A DNA stretch of 64,000 bases from Rallus limicola (GCA_022605955.1 JAKCOZ010000005.1:7908001-7972000); one strand, 5' to 3'; shown: positions 40,221 through 54,800, counted from the first letter of the stretch. The notes: generated by a model from the sequence alone, not told the origin. Translations and numbers: made by a program.

Positions 40221-43200
40221 AATTTGGTTCTGACATGGAGTATTTTGCCTTTGAAAAGCCTTTAGAAATATATTTTGTTTGGACTCTAGGTACATTTATT
40301 TTGCTGCTAGTGTAGCAGGTGTTTTTCTTAACCATTTTTTTAGGAGAAATCCTAAGTTTAGAGGAAATGAGCACTCGATTATTTAAATTTCCTGAGATTA
40401 GAGGAAGAACACTTTGCCAAACAATGCCTCTTCACTTCAAAACCTCTCCCCATAAATTATGTTAGGAGATCTTATTAAAAGTCTGTAAAAATTTCCTATT
40501 AAAAATGGTTGATTGCAGTCCAGACCATCACAGCTTTTGTGCTTTCAGTGAAATACCACAGCTGTCGCAAAGAAATATATTGTGAGACAAAAGGTTTTGT
40601 TTCCTTAGTCATAAATTATTTTTGTGATATCTGAAGTAAGATAAAACTTTCACTTATGTTTGAGTGAAGGAAGATTCCAGTGATAACTTGTTCAAAAATC
40701 TATAAAAAGAATATAAGAATGTAGATCTAGATAGCAAATTAGAATCAGACTTCCTTTTTGTTTAAGGAAAGCAATTATTTCTGAAGTCAGGGAAGATTAT
40801 AAGCAGGGATAATAGCATAACTTTGCAAAGCATGGTGCCTTCATCTCAGTAGAACCTGAAGTTTAAGCTCTCGAGTCTGACCTTTGAGATCTTTACCGTA
40901 GAAGTCTTTGGTGTTGGCTAGTTTTTAAACCAAAGTTAAACAAATAGTAAGTAAGTAGTCTGTTTGCTAATTATAACAAACAAAAATAGACCATCTTTTT
41001 GAGACTTTAAAGTATTATTAGACAGCTTGGCTGTGACTGTATTTGTTTTTCTATGGGCAAATGAGTTTTCTGCTAAGGAAATCTGCAGGAACAGCAGCCT
41101 GTTAGAAGAAGAGCTGTATATACACTGAATAGACTGTGAAGTATTAGCTGCCAGGACTGGATTCTATGTGCATGTAGTCAATACGGAGAAGTATATTCCA
41201 CATATGACCTGTGGATGTAATGAAAATATAGAAGTACAGCTTATATACTAATGATTATTTTCCAAAATCAGTTGCCAAAAATTTTGAGCAAAAGATAAAT
41301 TAGGCTATTCACCATTAGCTCGTACATCTTTGCTTTATGTATAAAGGTCAGATTTCTCAGTCTCCTCCCCTGCTTGTTACAGAGATTATGGAATAGAAAG
41401 ATAGTACAGGTGCTAGAACTCGAGAGTTTGAGAGGCATTTTGGGTTATGTATGGAAAAAACAAAATGCTTTTTCTAACTATCAACAGTATTTATAACTAA
41501 GCTCATTTTCTTTGCCTGAGTTTACTAGAATTTCTTTATATATTTAAATCAAGAGTGTACAAGACAAAAACTTGATATGGTCTTCTGTTCTGTTGTGTAA
41601 TTTAGAGGAATAGAGTATGCAGCCTTGATCCTTTAAAAAGATTCACTACTATAGCCCCCTACTTTTTTCCTTCTCAGTGATTTTTCTTATAAATCAAAAT
41701 CCATCTTTGTATTGCTCTTTTATGGCAACATGTGCTGTGCGTTCTTCAGGTCAAACTTGCTCAAACTGAAAGAACTATGAAGAAAAATATCTTTAGCATA
41801 AGGTCTAAAGCAAAATAATCAACCTTTGGGAGTTATTTCCTTTTTGAGGATGGAGATAAATATTTCACGTCCCCTATACCTGGGGCAGGGACAAGGTGAG
41901 TCCTGTGTTTGTGTTGGTGAGATCCAGGAGTTGATGCACAGCAGTGTAGAGGAGGTGCCTCAGGCACACAGTGACATACTGCTCCAGCCATTGCTGAAGG
42001 GTGTGTGGAGCACTTTCAGGGTCAGGGAGGAGTACCTAAAACCTCCATAGTCCTCTGCACTCTGTTAGGATCTAGCTCTGTGTTCTCAGTCATGCTGAAT
42101 GGTCTTTTACAAGTAATCCCACTGATGTCAGTGAGACTTTTCTGTAATAAAATGCTGCCTGACAAGAATATGGATATCAGAATCTGGCCCTGCTTGTACT
42201 AATTCCATTTTAATGAATACTTAAATGGAATTGTTATTAAAAAAGTCTATTTCCTAATATTCAATAAATCAAAACTATAAAATCAGTTTGCCAGTTGTTG
42301 CCACTCTAGTCAAAGCCTGTTTCTCTTGTATAAAAAAGAATAGTGCATACTGTCTCTATTCAGGAGGGATTAATTGCAATACTTTTATCTGCTTCTTAAG
42401 ATTTATTTCTAATAATGAAGAGTAAAGAAAAGTAGGGGAGCTTTAAACATTTATTATTTTTATTACAGCACCGTATATTCATGAGGTGTTTCACAAACAC
42501 AGAATTTGCTTATCCTAAGCAGCTTGTTTCATGAATGAGCAACTTCAAACCAGAGTTACAGCAGCATTATTCATTTCTCTGATCATATCCATTTAATGTT
42601 ATAAGGTGGAGCCTTGGGCAGTACGTGATAATGCAGAGATACAGCCTGCTAAGATTTTGTAGGCCAGCCATCTCATGAAGGCTACTAGAGCAGTAGTGTC
42701 ACGTGCTGCTGGGGAAACTACCTGACATGAGTCCCCACTGTTGTGAGACATAGTTGGATTTTCTCTATGGTAAATGCTCTGGATTTGAGATGTTTTTTCC
42801 CCACATGTGGAAGAGGACTGATCTTAACTTCCGTGGTGATATTCATCCAAGGAGTAGGAAGTATGCTTATGATGCTACTTGACTTTGAAGCACATTAACA
42901 ACATATAAATAAAAAGCAGTGAAGAGAAGGCAGAAAAGAAACTAAATTTATTTACATCAAAGATAAAGCTGCCAATGTGTTGAGAGCCCATCAGAAAAAT
43001 CCTTGCAGAGTCTTATTTCCTTGGAATTTGCTAAATCTTTGAAATCCAATTGTTTCAAAAAGGTATAGAGAGTTCAGTTCCTTCAAGATGTTCTAGACAA
43101 CAGGTTTTTTTCCTGATTTTATACCTTTGCACATGCCAGGTTTCCAGAGTCTCTAGCTTTTATGCAGTCCACTAGATACCCTGATGTGGGGCCAAGGGTG

Positions 43201-43875
43201 CCAACTCCTCCCTTGCTCTGCAGCAGCCTACTAGGCTGATCTTATAAATTACATATTTTCTCCAACCATAAATATTGCTCCTAAAAGGGATACTGAAATG
43301 AAGATAATATGGCTTTTCAGTAATAGGACTTCTAATGTCAGCCATTCTGTTTAAACTGTTCAATTTTCAGCAGAATTAAAGATGTACACAGTGTATTCTA
43401 CCTCCTGCAGACTGCAGTTGTTAAAAGAAAATAAATCACTTAAACAGGGTCATGAGCAACAAAGGCCAATGTGGGTTCAAAGTTTACAGGTCTCTGCATT
43501 TATCAGGTAGAAATATGCTACATTTCACTATTTCATAAAATATCCTTTTATGAAAAAGCCATCAATCTTTGTATGTCCTACTAAAACTGATTTCTCAAAT
43601 GAAAGAAATGAATGATGACACCAAATCAAGAAATCGTTTATGAGTTTATATTTTTGCAAGACCACCATGACTTTCACATACGTTTTCAATTTTGGTAAGG
43701 ATGTGATTATCATGTGGATATGTTTTACTCCCACCATCTGTACTAAGGGATCTGTCAGAACTGTATACCCTTTCTTGGGCAGTTCAGGATTTGTTCAAAT
43801 TTTTTTCATTAGTCTATAGTAGGTTTTATCCACTGATAGTTATCATTTCTGTGCCTTATCTACAGATTTTCTAGG

Positions 43876-43907
43876 ATATATGTATATATAATCACATATA
43901 TCATATG
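43876..43907. repeat. AT-dinucleotide-rich patch
   Basis: Imperfect (AT)n with ATATATGTATATATA followed by CACATATATCATATG. Confidence 0.8.
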
Positions 43908-44378
43908 CAAGTTCACATTTAAACTAAAACTACATCTAAATAGCACAGTTAGATCTCAAAGTTTTTTAACATTTCTATGGAATTATTTTTGTGTGATTTC
44001 TGTCACACACTCTACAAAGCTTCATCTTAATTGCAGATTCTTTTCTTATCTTTCTGGCCTTTCCTTACCATTGCCACACTTCCTCCAGGAGTCACCAAGC
44101 TCTTTGGCCAACTGAACAATTTAGATACTTAAAAACAATAGTGTACGCTCATGCTTCAGGTATGGTAGAACTACAATACAGTGTTTTTGGGCAGGAATAA
44201 TATAAAAAATTGCTATATTTCTCGTTTAGAGGCAACCAACAAAACAGCCAGCATGCTGCACTGTAATAAGGAGAAGTGACTTCTGTCCTAGTAAACGGTA
44301 GTGACCTCCCTTTGTGTCTACACAAAGCAAATGAGCTCAGCCTTTCTAGATCTCCAGTGAAAAGGGACACAAATAAAT

Positions 44379-44462
44379 TCATAGAATCACAGAATGGCAT
44401 GGGTTGGAAGGGACCCCAAGGATCATAGAGCTCCAACCCTCCTGCCACAGGCAGGGCCACCC
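44379..44462 (-). mobile_element. Short CR1 LINE 3' fragment
   Basis: Antisense CR1 3' end: TCATAGAATCACAGAATGGC, GGGTTGGAAGGGACCCCAAG, CTGCCACAGGCAGGGCCACC. Only about 84 bp, so severely 5' truncated; well preserved, so comparatively young. Sense is the - strand. Confidence 0.95.
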
Positions 44463-47400
44463 AGTTTATTAAGTATCAGAATATATGGGGATGTTAATCT
44501 GAACTTCTGAGAAAGAAATTGACGCTTGTTTCTTGTGAAGTTGAGCATCGTGCTTGGTTTTGCTGCAGAGTTCAGTTTGAAAAATATCCCGCTCTCACTG
44601 TTTTGTAAGAATTTATCTTTTCCTGTCTATTTAGGAATGATCTTTTTTAAACTATCTTTGATTTTTGGGAAGAACCTTTTGCCAGGTTACACACAGACTT
44701 AAGTGTTTACTGTGGAGTTAGCAGCATCAGAACACAAGCCTTGCTGCGCTGTGGCTAGCGTAGCCTTCTTGCAGCTTTTATTGTAGTTATGGGGTCTTGT
44801 GTAGTAATTTAAACAGCCCACTCTTGCATGAGCACGCTGTGAAATACATTTTATGGCACCGCCAAAGACTCTGGAAAACCTTACATACAGAGAAAACATA
44901 AACATCTCTCAATGAGCACTTTACCTTACAAGCCAAACATCTTTCCAAAACAAAAATCTATCTTGTCTGAGTAGACTGAAAAGTAAACAAAACTTTCTAT
45001 TCATCTGGTGATGACCTTAGAGAAAATGTTGCTGTTGGAGCAGGGAAGGTAGGAAATTTTGGCTTTTAATTTTTTGTATTTTTTTTAATGAATCTCAGAA
45101 GAATGGTACTTACATGAAAGTTGAGGGCTTTTGTTCCACATCCTCCTCAAAACATTGTGAAACAAAATTAACAGAATTCTATAACAACTCCCTCAGGTAT
45201 CAGAATAAAGCCCCCAAACCCACAAAGTGAGTCATGGCAGTTCAGTGTGCTTTGCCTTTAGCTCTCAATACTGCACTCTGTGGTCCTTGCAGTGAGGGCT
45301 CATGGCTGATTCACGCACCAAAAACATTCAAAGTTTCTGGAAGAACCTGAGGCCATGTGCAAAAAGTGTATAGAGTGCATAAGCCCGTTTGAGAAGTTGT
45401 TCATCACTTAATGGCTTCCCTACCTGAAGAAAAGCAGATCAAGAAGTGGGCAGCTTCAGGTGTCAAAAAGGCAGTTTTCATTCTAAAGTGGAATGGAAGC
45501 ATAATCTTAAAAGCATCTTAGAAGCACTTTCCCTCCCTTTGACCCATATAACATGTGTGGAAGCCTTGTTATATATTCAAGATATGGCAATATTTTTCAA
45601 ATGGCTAAGATAGTTAAATTCCATTCTGGTGACCATCTACACTGTAAACAGTGTGTGTAATCTTAAATTTGAAGAGGAAGTCTCTAAAGAAATCTTTATT
45701 AATGAGTTCTGTAAGTGAGTGCAGTTTTGGAAGCACATTAGCACAGTCACATAGGAGTGTGTCATAATGTCTCATGTGATCGTGGCTGTTGGGGGATGAG
45801 TTGGAGGATGATGGATGGAACTCCAGAACAGGCTGTCAGAACAAGTTATCAGGGAAGGCAGAGGAAAAGGTGTGGAAAGGTTCTTCCTCGTCTCTTCTCA
45901 GCCACTGTTTGACATGCCATGAAATGTAAACGTGATTTCCTTCTCTAATAAAACATTGAATGTTTTCATAAACTGTCATTGATTACCAACTCATAATGGT
46001 AAGAGATGTTCTCTCAAAGAAAAGGCTTTGAAGGATATATCCCTCTCTAAGGCACCAGAAGTACAGCACGCTACTATTGTATAAAACTCAGAAGGGAGCA
46101 GAGGTATCTCTGAAGCAGTGCAGCTTTCCATTTCTGAGGGATCCCACTCACTAGGAGTTACACTGCCATTGTTATTCTCCCTTGCTGTGTAATTCTAAGA
46201 GCACAGTGATACATGATAGGTATTTGTCTTGCTCTGTCCTCAAGGACATACTAATGTGCTGCTGGGCTAGATATACGTTCTTTAAAAGTAGTCAAAAGCT
46301 GGAAAGCTATTTTTTCAGGGCAGCTGCAACCTGAGAACATCTTTGCTTAGGGAAGAGCACAGCTCAGAAACTTCTTAACCGTTTAAATGCTCTGTTAGTT
46401 TTTGTAATTTAAATTCTTTTTTAAAAGTTACAGTATATATTTGCATATGAGCTATGTATTTCAAATAAATAATGCTGGGTTTTTTTCTGTAGAGTCAACT
46501 TTTATGCTAAATTTAATTTTTTTTTTTTTAAAAAGCTTATGTGGTCTTCATGGTATTATTTTGTTGTTTACTATATTCTGTTGTCCTTCTTCCCTGAGAA
46601 CTATCTTCATGGAACCATAGGAACTTGACAGCGTCAAAAAGTTTGTGCCTTTACAGCTGAGTGAGTGCAAGCTCCTGTTATCACAGCAAGGTTAAAACTT
46701 AGCAAAAAAGCAACAGTTTTAGGTAACTCTTTGGAAGCAATACCTCTAGTCAGACAGTATTTTATGCTGTTAATTCTGTTAATTCTTTAATTATCCTCTC
46801 TGTAATTCCTTCTCACTGCTCCTTCCAGCTGCAGGTTCGCAAGAGCGGAAACTGCTCAGAGCTTACAAACCTGAAATGTTTGACAGCTGAGCTAAATTTT
46901 TCATATTTCTTTTCTTGAATCTCCTGTGAAGAGTTCCAAATGACAAAGCTCCCCATCTATAAAATAAGAGAAGCTGGCTCTGCTTTCCTAAAACATAGTT
47001 TAGAAATTAATAGTTCAGGACTATGATAGCTTTAATACACAATGAATCTCTATGAATAGAAGTATGAACTTGGATTCTATAGAAAGAAATGCTTCATGTT
47101 CATATGCTGAGGATGAGATTCATCTTGTCTGTTTAGAGTAGATGTCTGCCTGTGAGGTAGTTGTAGAAACTTACGTGATGTAGAGAAATGGACACTAGGG
47201 TCAACTCGTTTGACTTGGGTTAATTGTCTGCCTAAGAGTGTCTGCCTTACCTTCAGCTCAGTGAAGGGACAGGCTGGCTAACACTTAATGAAGAGTGAGG
47301 CATGCCATAAAAAAAGTGAAGCCTAGTTACTAATGCTGGATAATATAATGCTGGCAGAGTCTCACATGCATTCCTAAAATCACGTCTCATACTATTTGTG

Positions 47401-48152
47401 AATTTTATATTCCTCTGATTTAAGCAGATTTGTTTGCTGATTATTGTATGCAATAGTGAAAATTAACGTGTTATAAAAACACTTTTCACCTGAAAAACTA
47501 GGATGGGAAACAGTGGAGAAACATGAGAAGAAGCACTGTTGACACTTTTGTTTATTGCTTTATCCAAGGTTCAGATCTAACGTTTGAATGTTAAAGCTTC
47601 ATATTTAACATATTTACCATAAAGGGAGCCCAAGCTGGCATTTACATTAAAGGTCTGGTATCTTTAATGAGCATGAATAGTATAGATGCCTCTTCAGTGT
47701 GTTGTTCAATCTATGACAGATGCAAAGTGACAAAGTGAGCAAATAGAAATTTTCCACTCTACTGAGAAGTAAGCAATACTAGAGTAATTATGTGTATCTT
47801 TGGCCATTCATCATCGAGGAAAGCTCTGCTTACTCGTTGCCACTACTGAACTTGATACTGCTCATAGCAAGGGTAGATATTGAGGATGCTACTGTATGGT
47901 TTTAGAAGTTTAGTTTCAATTGATGTTTTCCCTTCAAATCTCATGTTCATGACATTAACCTAGCATTCTGGAAAGTGAATGCTTTTCACTGGAAAATCAC
48001 TGGTCAGAGGTAATTTGCCTTTGTGAGTAGCTTTGAATGTAAACAACATGGAAAGGGATGTTCTTACCAACTAAGAGCTTAAGTGAAAATAGCTGGGTTT
48101 ATTGTTTTAACTCCTGATGGCATTGGGTAGGATTTTGTGTCAGTTGCCTAAG
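44463..48152. other. Intergenic, no gene seen
   Basis: AT-rich single-copy-looking sequence with no recognised repeat family, RNA gene or exon chain. Confidence 0.6.
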
Positions 48153-48863
48153 TGTCATGGCAATTTGAGCAGTGAGGCTCAGACAGGCAGCTAAAAGAGC
48201 CATGCAGTTGTTCACTCACTCCCCTCTCCACAGTAGGATGAAGGAGAAAATCAAAAAGAAAAGTAAAAATCATACGTTGAGATAAAGACAGTTTAATAGG
48301 ACAGAAAAGGAAGATTATTATACTACTAATAAATAATAATAATATACAAAATGAGTGATACACAGCACAATTACTCATCACCTGAAGGCCCATCCAACCT
48401 GGCCTTGACCACTTCCAGTGATAGGGCCTCCACAACTTCTCTGGGCAGCCTGTGCCAGACCTCACCGCCCTCATTGTGAAGAACAAATTCTCCACTTGAA
48501 CATCAAGTCGTTGACTGCAGCTCTTTGAGTGTGACCATCCAGCCAATTCCTTAACCACCACGTGGTCCATCCATCAAATCCATGACAGATTTAGAGACAA
48601 AGATGTCATGTGGCCATCTGGTATGGAATATCCCATTGGCCAGTTTGGGTCAGCTGTCCTGGCTGTGTCCCCTCCCAGCTTCTTGGGTACCCCCTGCATT
48701 CTTATTGGCCAGGGCAGTATGGGAAGCTGAAAAGTCCTTGACTGCTTGACCACAACTAAAATATTAGTGTGTTATCAACATTAGTCTCATCCTAAATCCT
48801 AAACACAGCACTACACAAGCTGCTAGGAAGGAAATTAACTCTATCCCTGCCAAAATCAGGACA
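48153..48863 (-). mobile_element. Solo LTR of an avian endogenous retrovirus, with CR1 piece inside
   Basis: On the - strand it begins TGTCCTGATTTTGGCAGGGA (48863 leftward) and ends TGCCATGACA (48153), the TG...CA termini of an LTR. Internal landmarks match a family common in birds as I recall it: TAGAGTTAATTTCCTTCC, GTTGATAACACAC, GGGAGGGGACACAGCCAGGA, GGGATATTCCATACCAG in U3, and ATTAAACTGTCTTTATCTCA (poly(A)-signal-like ATTAAA) near the R/U5 side. No gag, pol or env sequence flanks it, so it is a solo LTR. Flanking 5-mers CTAAG and CTAGT are only a partial target-site match. The core-promoter region appears replaced by a CR1 fragment. Confidence 0.85.
48385..48613 (-). mobile_element. CR1 LINE fragment embedded in the LTR
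   Basis: Antisense CR1 body: CCATCCAACCTGGCCTTGAC, CTCTGGGCAGCCTGTGCCAG, GACCATCCAGCCAATTCCTT, CATCCATCAAATCCATGACA. It lacks the usual CR1 3' terminus (the GGTTGGAAGGGACC and ATTCTATGA end), unlike a fresh CR1 insertion. Confidence 0.9.
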
Positions 48864-51800
48864 CTAGTGTGTATTCATGGAAGTTTACAGTTGGTTTCAT
48901 ACTTTTCCAAATCACCAAGAAAACTGCTTAAAGAATAATTATGTGGCTGTTCCTCTTCAGTCATCTGGTGGTCTTGAACAAAAGCAGTCAGTTGTGTTGC
49001 AGTGTGTGCTGGTTTTGTGAGTGTGGTGTGAAGCCTGACAGAGATCGCGTTTCTGTGCTTTGCTTCTCAGTCCAGAGCTCAGCCCCCAGAGGGAACGGAT
49101 CTCTGCAGAACCCCGCTGGAGCAGATCGCCAAGCAGTGCAGGGTTTCAAGAGCTGATGCACTTTTATTGCTACAATATTCTTGTCATGAGGGTGATGGGT
49201 TTCATGCATCAGTGTGGTTTTACGTCTAAAAATTGAGCCCTGTTGGTAAGCTGGATTTATTTTTTTTTTAAGAGAGGCTTTTCTTCTTAAGAGAGATGAG
49301 TTATTTCTCAGTAATAGGCTTCTGCTATAGTGAAAAGACTAGGTGCCTGTATATGCAGGACAGCTGAGTCCAACTCATCCCCACTCTGGAGGGAGTGCTG
49401 TTACTGAGGACTCCAGATCTGAGTAACTTCTGTGAGAAGCATCATAAAATTTATCAGAGCATGGCTCAATCACAAGTTAGATGGGTTTGTCTGAGACAGA
49501 CACCTATAATTTGTCCTGCTGTTGGCAAAGTTACCTCTGAGGGGTAGGTTATAAGCACCATGTTTGCTGTTGAGTCTCTGCTCTAAGAACTTCTAGAGAA
49601 GCTGCAAGTGCATTGTAAAAAAAAAATAATCCAGCCAACTAGATGGAATTGCCTAGGATGACTCTTTATCACTCTAAAAAATCACATAGTTCTTTCCCCC
49701 CCACCCCCCTTTTTTAAAGGATCATAGGAACACAATGGAAGACTGGGATTTTATATCCTATCTTCATTGAAGCAGATGATTACAGGCAAGTTATAAAGTC
49801 CTGGAATGTGGTTTATATTAGATGTGTATGTGCTACAGTCATGTATTCGTCTTTAGTGAAGTAGAGGGCACCTCAAACTCCACTGTTACAGCTACAGTGG
49901 TTGAAATCCGTACTCAGAGTGATGATATGGGTTTCCTCATAGCCACTTCTGACATCTGCAGGATTTGCATTTGCATGAATGTTCCAGCATGATTTGGGGG
50001 TGACACTAGGGGTCACGGCATGGCACTGCATTAAGTACTCACAATCTCCTGTGATCAATTTACAGAAGAATTTTGGAATCCCAGTATTGCCCTAGAAAGT
50101 CTTTGCCCTGGAAAGTCAGGCCACAAGTGCCAAAGGGGAGTGCCAGATTTCAAGAGGCATGCAGCAGGAAAGGAGTCATGGGGATCTGAGAGGCATCTGT
50201 GGCAGCTCTTGTTTTGCTGTTCTGTAGTCCCACCGAGGACCCAGCTCATCTGCCATTTGCTACAAGTCCTGGTGCAGGCAACATACACTTGACCAGCTGA
50301 TTGGCTGCATCTTGGCTTTTACAGAGGCAGCATCTTGTGGCCCCTGGAGTATTTCTACCAGAATAATAATCCTTAAATTAAATCCAGCATTTCACCAACA
50401 GCTTCTTATGTTGAAGGCTTGGTCTTTGCTATCTTTTAGCATGGATTTCCAGATGCAATAGACACTCATGCCTCCACATTATCCTGACAGGTGGTACTAT
50501 TTTTACTGTCATATCTGTGCATCATTTGGGGAAAAGTGTAGGGGCAGAGCCCTCAAGGGCTGTGTTCTGGAAGTGCCGGTCTCCAGGCTCTTTGGCAGGA
50601 ACTTGGGAAGGATGCATAGTTCTTTCATTGAACATAAGCATTACTGGTGCACTGAAACATCTAGGTTAATACTGTTAAGTAAGTATGACAAAATTGGAAG
50701 GAGGAGAATTTGGACCCAAGTACTTGGAACTGCTTGAAGATTAATTTCACTGTTTTTAAAAACATTTTTGGTGAAGAAATGTTGGGTTTTATGTGCAATA
50801 CAGTAAGGTAAGATCTATAAAAGTTGCTTTCCTATTTTCTGTGTTAAATATATATGTGCATCTTAAAGGTTTTTAGTGGCACTGTGTCTATTTTATGTGT
50901 GCTCTTTAGAAAATAAGACATGAGGACTTTTAAAAGCTGTTGTTTTTCTTGACTTCACCTTCATTAATCTTATTTAGTTTCTGTAAGGGGCTATTTTGTG
51001 AGCTCCACCGATGGGTAATGTTTTCTTTTCCAAAGTTCATGATTCTTCTATTCAAATCACTAATTTTCACTGTTACACTCCAGTGGTTTAGTGCTTCCCA
51101 GGCCTCAAGGAATGACTTTAATTAGCAATGCTGAATAAATTCTGAGACATGATTCATCTTTCTTGTCACTAGGATCTAAGTAACAAAAACGCAATTTTGA
51201 GATGTACTTAAAAGCCTTGTGAGAATGGCTTCTTCTGTGTAACTGGGAAAAGATTCTGATGTGAATTTGGGAAAAGGGATTTTACCTGACTGCCTGGTTT
51301 TGTTTTCAGTTTAGCTAAAAGGTAGAGGATTCAGTCATATGTCCTTGAATTCACTGGTATGTTTTCAAAATGCCAAGTCATGAACAGTACTTGGCACATA
51401 CATTTCAACTTTTAAAAGTGTATATTTTTAGGTTAAGCAATTGACTTGGCAAATTTCAAAACTATCCCAGATTTAAAGTGATTTAAACCTCTGGGTTTTT
51501 TTTATATTTGGAACAGAACATAAAGTAATCCACTGAAGGGAAAATGTCATTCTCCAGTGATCCTCACTGTTACAGCTCAGACATGTAAATTTTTGTTGTG
51601 TCCTTTTCTCTGAACCAAGAAAAGGTGTATTGCTAAGACACAGAGTGATGAGGGGAAAATAGGGAATGCAGGAATGGAGAGAAGAAATTATCTCAGCAAA
51701 GCGGGGTTTCAATTTAAACCTCTGTCCCAGTGCATGCCCGTTGGCACTGCCTGCAGTACAGAGAACAGCAGCGTTTTTCCTTGGTGTACTGCTGTCCATG

Positions 51801-54800
51801 CAAAAGGTTCAGAGCATTTTACACCATTAATGGATGACAACTTTGCCTCATGACAGCTGTGGGGAGAACTAAATGTGTTTTTCCAGAATTTACAAAAAAA
51901 GAATCAGAATAGTGACTTGCCCAAGGAGGCTTTAAACTAAACAAAGCTGAACTGCCTGACTGAGAATCCCAAGTATAATTCTGAGACCACTTCCTCTACT
52001 CCAGCACATGGAGCACTGTGAATAAAAAATATGGATTGTTTAGCACCTTTCTCATCTAAGCACAAAGAAATTAAGGACAAATTGTGGCTGTAGTCAGTTC
52101 CCTGGATTTTGTCAGATTCAGACAGATCCCAAATGTTATTTTAATGTAACCTTAAAAGAAACCACTTGCTATTAATTTTGTATTTATTGCAGTTACACTG
52201 ACCCTAATGAATTCTTTTTAATGAATTTGACAGATGTCACAAATATTTTCAATGCAGTTTAACATCATTAAATATAATGTTTCCCAGGAAAAAAAAATTC
52301 TATGAAGTGAACTTAGCATAAGTGCAAATGCAGGATTCTATTAGTACACAAAATAGATGTTAGGGGCTAATATTTGTGGAGCAACATTACAAGGTCTGCT
52401 GTCCCATGTCTCATCAGTACATCTCACCTAGAAAGGCAAGCTCCTTTAGAAGTGTATCTGTTTATTAAGTTAGCATTGAGGTATTATGTATAGCCTTAAG
52501 AACCAAATTCATTGACCTTGGGAACTTTTTTCCCCAGATTCATTTTTTATTAATTTGATTTTGTGTGATAGTCAAGAGGGCTAAACAAAGGCTCTGAAAA
52601 GGAAGGGTTATTCCACTTGGACACATGATCCTGTTTGATGTTACATTTGCAGTTTTTTGCACCTGGTGGCCCTAGTCCTGCTTGGAAGAAGGGCAAAGAA
52701 TAAATCATAGTTCTTTACATTGTATGTGAACTTGTGATGCACTGCAAATACCTAGTTATAATCCGGGCCATCAGAATTATAAAATTAATGATTTGAAGAC
52801 TGGGTTCTACTTGATTCCAATACATTTTTATAAAGTTTAGAGCACTGGTAGGGTCCCCAACTGAAATATAAATAAAGCAAACCCTTTCAAAGGTTTATAG
52901 GACTAAGCTTGGTCCTCTCTTACTACCTTAATTTATGATTGTTGCAAATTCACAAGCTGTGAAATGTGCTGGTCATAGAGCTAATGGCAATAACTTCAGA
53001 ATATGAATGAGAGCATCTGGGTTGCTATTTACCTTTGTTTTACAAAGTCAGCTTTTTATCTTTGCATCATTTAACCTCAGAAATATGGCTGGGTTAGACA
53101 GGCATATGGAGCCTTCTATGGAGCAGAACATTTGCTCTCTGTAACTCCATTCTGTGAAAACTTCATTCTGTTTCTTCTATGAAAAAATATACCATTTGCT
53201 TTCCCACCACTGCGCCGTGCGTCTACAAGAATACAAATCAAGTTAATGTAACTAAAAATAAGCTGTGGCTTCCCTCTGTAAAAGAAATAAGGGTGCTGGG
53301 ACTCAGGAATTCTTTATTTGATGTTGATACTGTAGTGACTTGGGTAAAATGAAGGCCCAGGCAGCAAGGCTCCATACCGCTCCAGTCTCATTTAAACACA
53401 GTTTTGCAGACTTTCATTAGCTCATATAAATTTTCCTTGCATTTAGTTACAGATTAATTTCTCTGTTCCTAATGTTGATGCCTTTGAGTTTCAGTTTCCA
53501 TATCTGTAAAATAGTAGAAATTATAAAGCCTCCTCAAGTATTTATCAACTGCCATGAGTTTTCCTTGAGCTGAAAACCATGGGATTGAGTCTTCCTACCA
53601 AAAACGGGAATCTACTGCAGGCAGCTAGTACATGCTAACAATTTTTTGTGCTTGATGTCCAGAATATTTAAGTCATTCAGGGACAGCTTGGTGTAATTTA
53701 ATGATCTGTGTTACGTGGGAGTTCAGATTGGGTAATGACAGTGGCTGCTTCAAATCTGTGCCCCAGCAAGTTTTTTTACCAGAAAAAAAGAGAACCTTAA
53801 CTTGTATGGTGATTAGGGATACTTACTCAAGGCACTGCAGCTTTGTGATATCTAAATTAAGATCATTCTTTATTGTGGTGTGACTGGATATAACATCCCA
53901 GTCTTCATTTGCTTGAGAAAGCCTTTAAAGTACTTTCTGAATTGATGGCTTGGTATAAATTCAACTTAGAGACTATGGTCACCATATCTCATTTTCAGTT
54001 TTCACTTGACTTGTGTCAGCTCTGCTGAGTTTATAGAAAATATTATTTGTGATGGATTGCCTTGCTTGGCTTCTAGTGTATTTATGGAGACAATTTCAAC
54101 GGCTCAAGTGCTACTTTTACTGCCCAGTGCCTCCAGGCCTCTTCATACAACACATGCATATTAAGCACTGTGTTAAGGACTGGTCAGCTCTAAGGGGACA
54201 AGTTGAGGTCAAAAGAGGTGGATTTTCTTGAAAGAGGCAAGAAGATATGCATGTAGTGAGAACAGAAACTGTTTCCTACCACTTCCAGAAGAGTCCTGCC
54301 TCTTAGGATTCCAAAACAGCTTCCTTCCTCCTCTCTGACTGGCAAGAAGTTTACAGCCAGGGGACTAGTTATGAACCAGGGACTGAAACTTTAGATCAAA
54401 AAGAGGTGAGTAGGAATTTCAGTTCACCTTTGGTCTCTTAAACAAGGTTTGAGTTTGCCCCATTTGTCAAGCTGAAGGGAGATCTCTGACTAGATTACCC
54501 AAAGGACAGACTGGGTGCAAATTCTGTAGAGAAATTGGCAGTTCCTGATGGGTAGTTAAGAGAGAAGAGAATAAAATTTATCCTTTAGTGTTTGGAAGGT
54601 TAAAGATAAGGCTAAACCTTCTGTACTGCTTTGGAGAACTGCCTCTGAGCACAAACACAGAGGTAACCAACTGCATTGTGCTGCAAGCTGCCATACTGCT
54701 GGCGCTGTTCAGGTGCAGTCTGCAGGGGTGGCTCTTTGTAGGTGACCAGTCCAAATCACTGAAAGGAAGGAGGAGGCTGGTGCAGCCTGGATTTTATCAT

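Larger units (their letters stand above)
36100..44378. other. Intergenic, left part of probable EIF3M-WT1 interval
   Basis: No exon chain or conserved protein seen. Contents: (AC)n at 37283-37297, a GC-rich patch at about 38700-38900, a G/T-rich low-complexity block at 39456-39620, (TAA)5 at 40206-40220, and an AT-dinucleotide patch at 43876-43907. The WT1 assignment comes from vertebrate gene order, not from sequence here. Confidence 0.6.

Noticed and set aside
48148..48570. 140-codon open frame on the - strand
   Set aside because: Composed of LTR and CR1 sequence; not a host gene, and it resembles no intact element protein.
52140..52290. AT-rich segment with ATTAAT/TTAATGA homeodomain-like motifs as a possible conserved element
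   Set aside because: Such motifs are expected by chance in AT-rich DNA; without an alignment there is no support.
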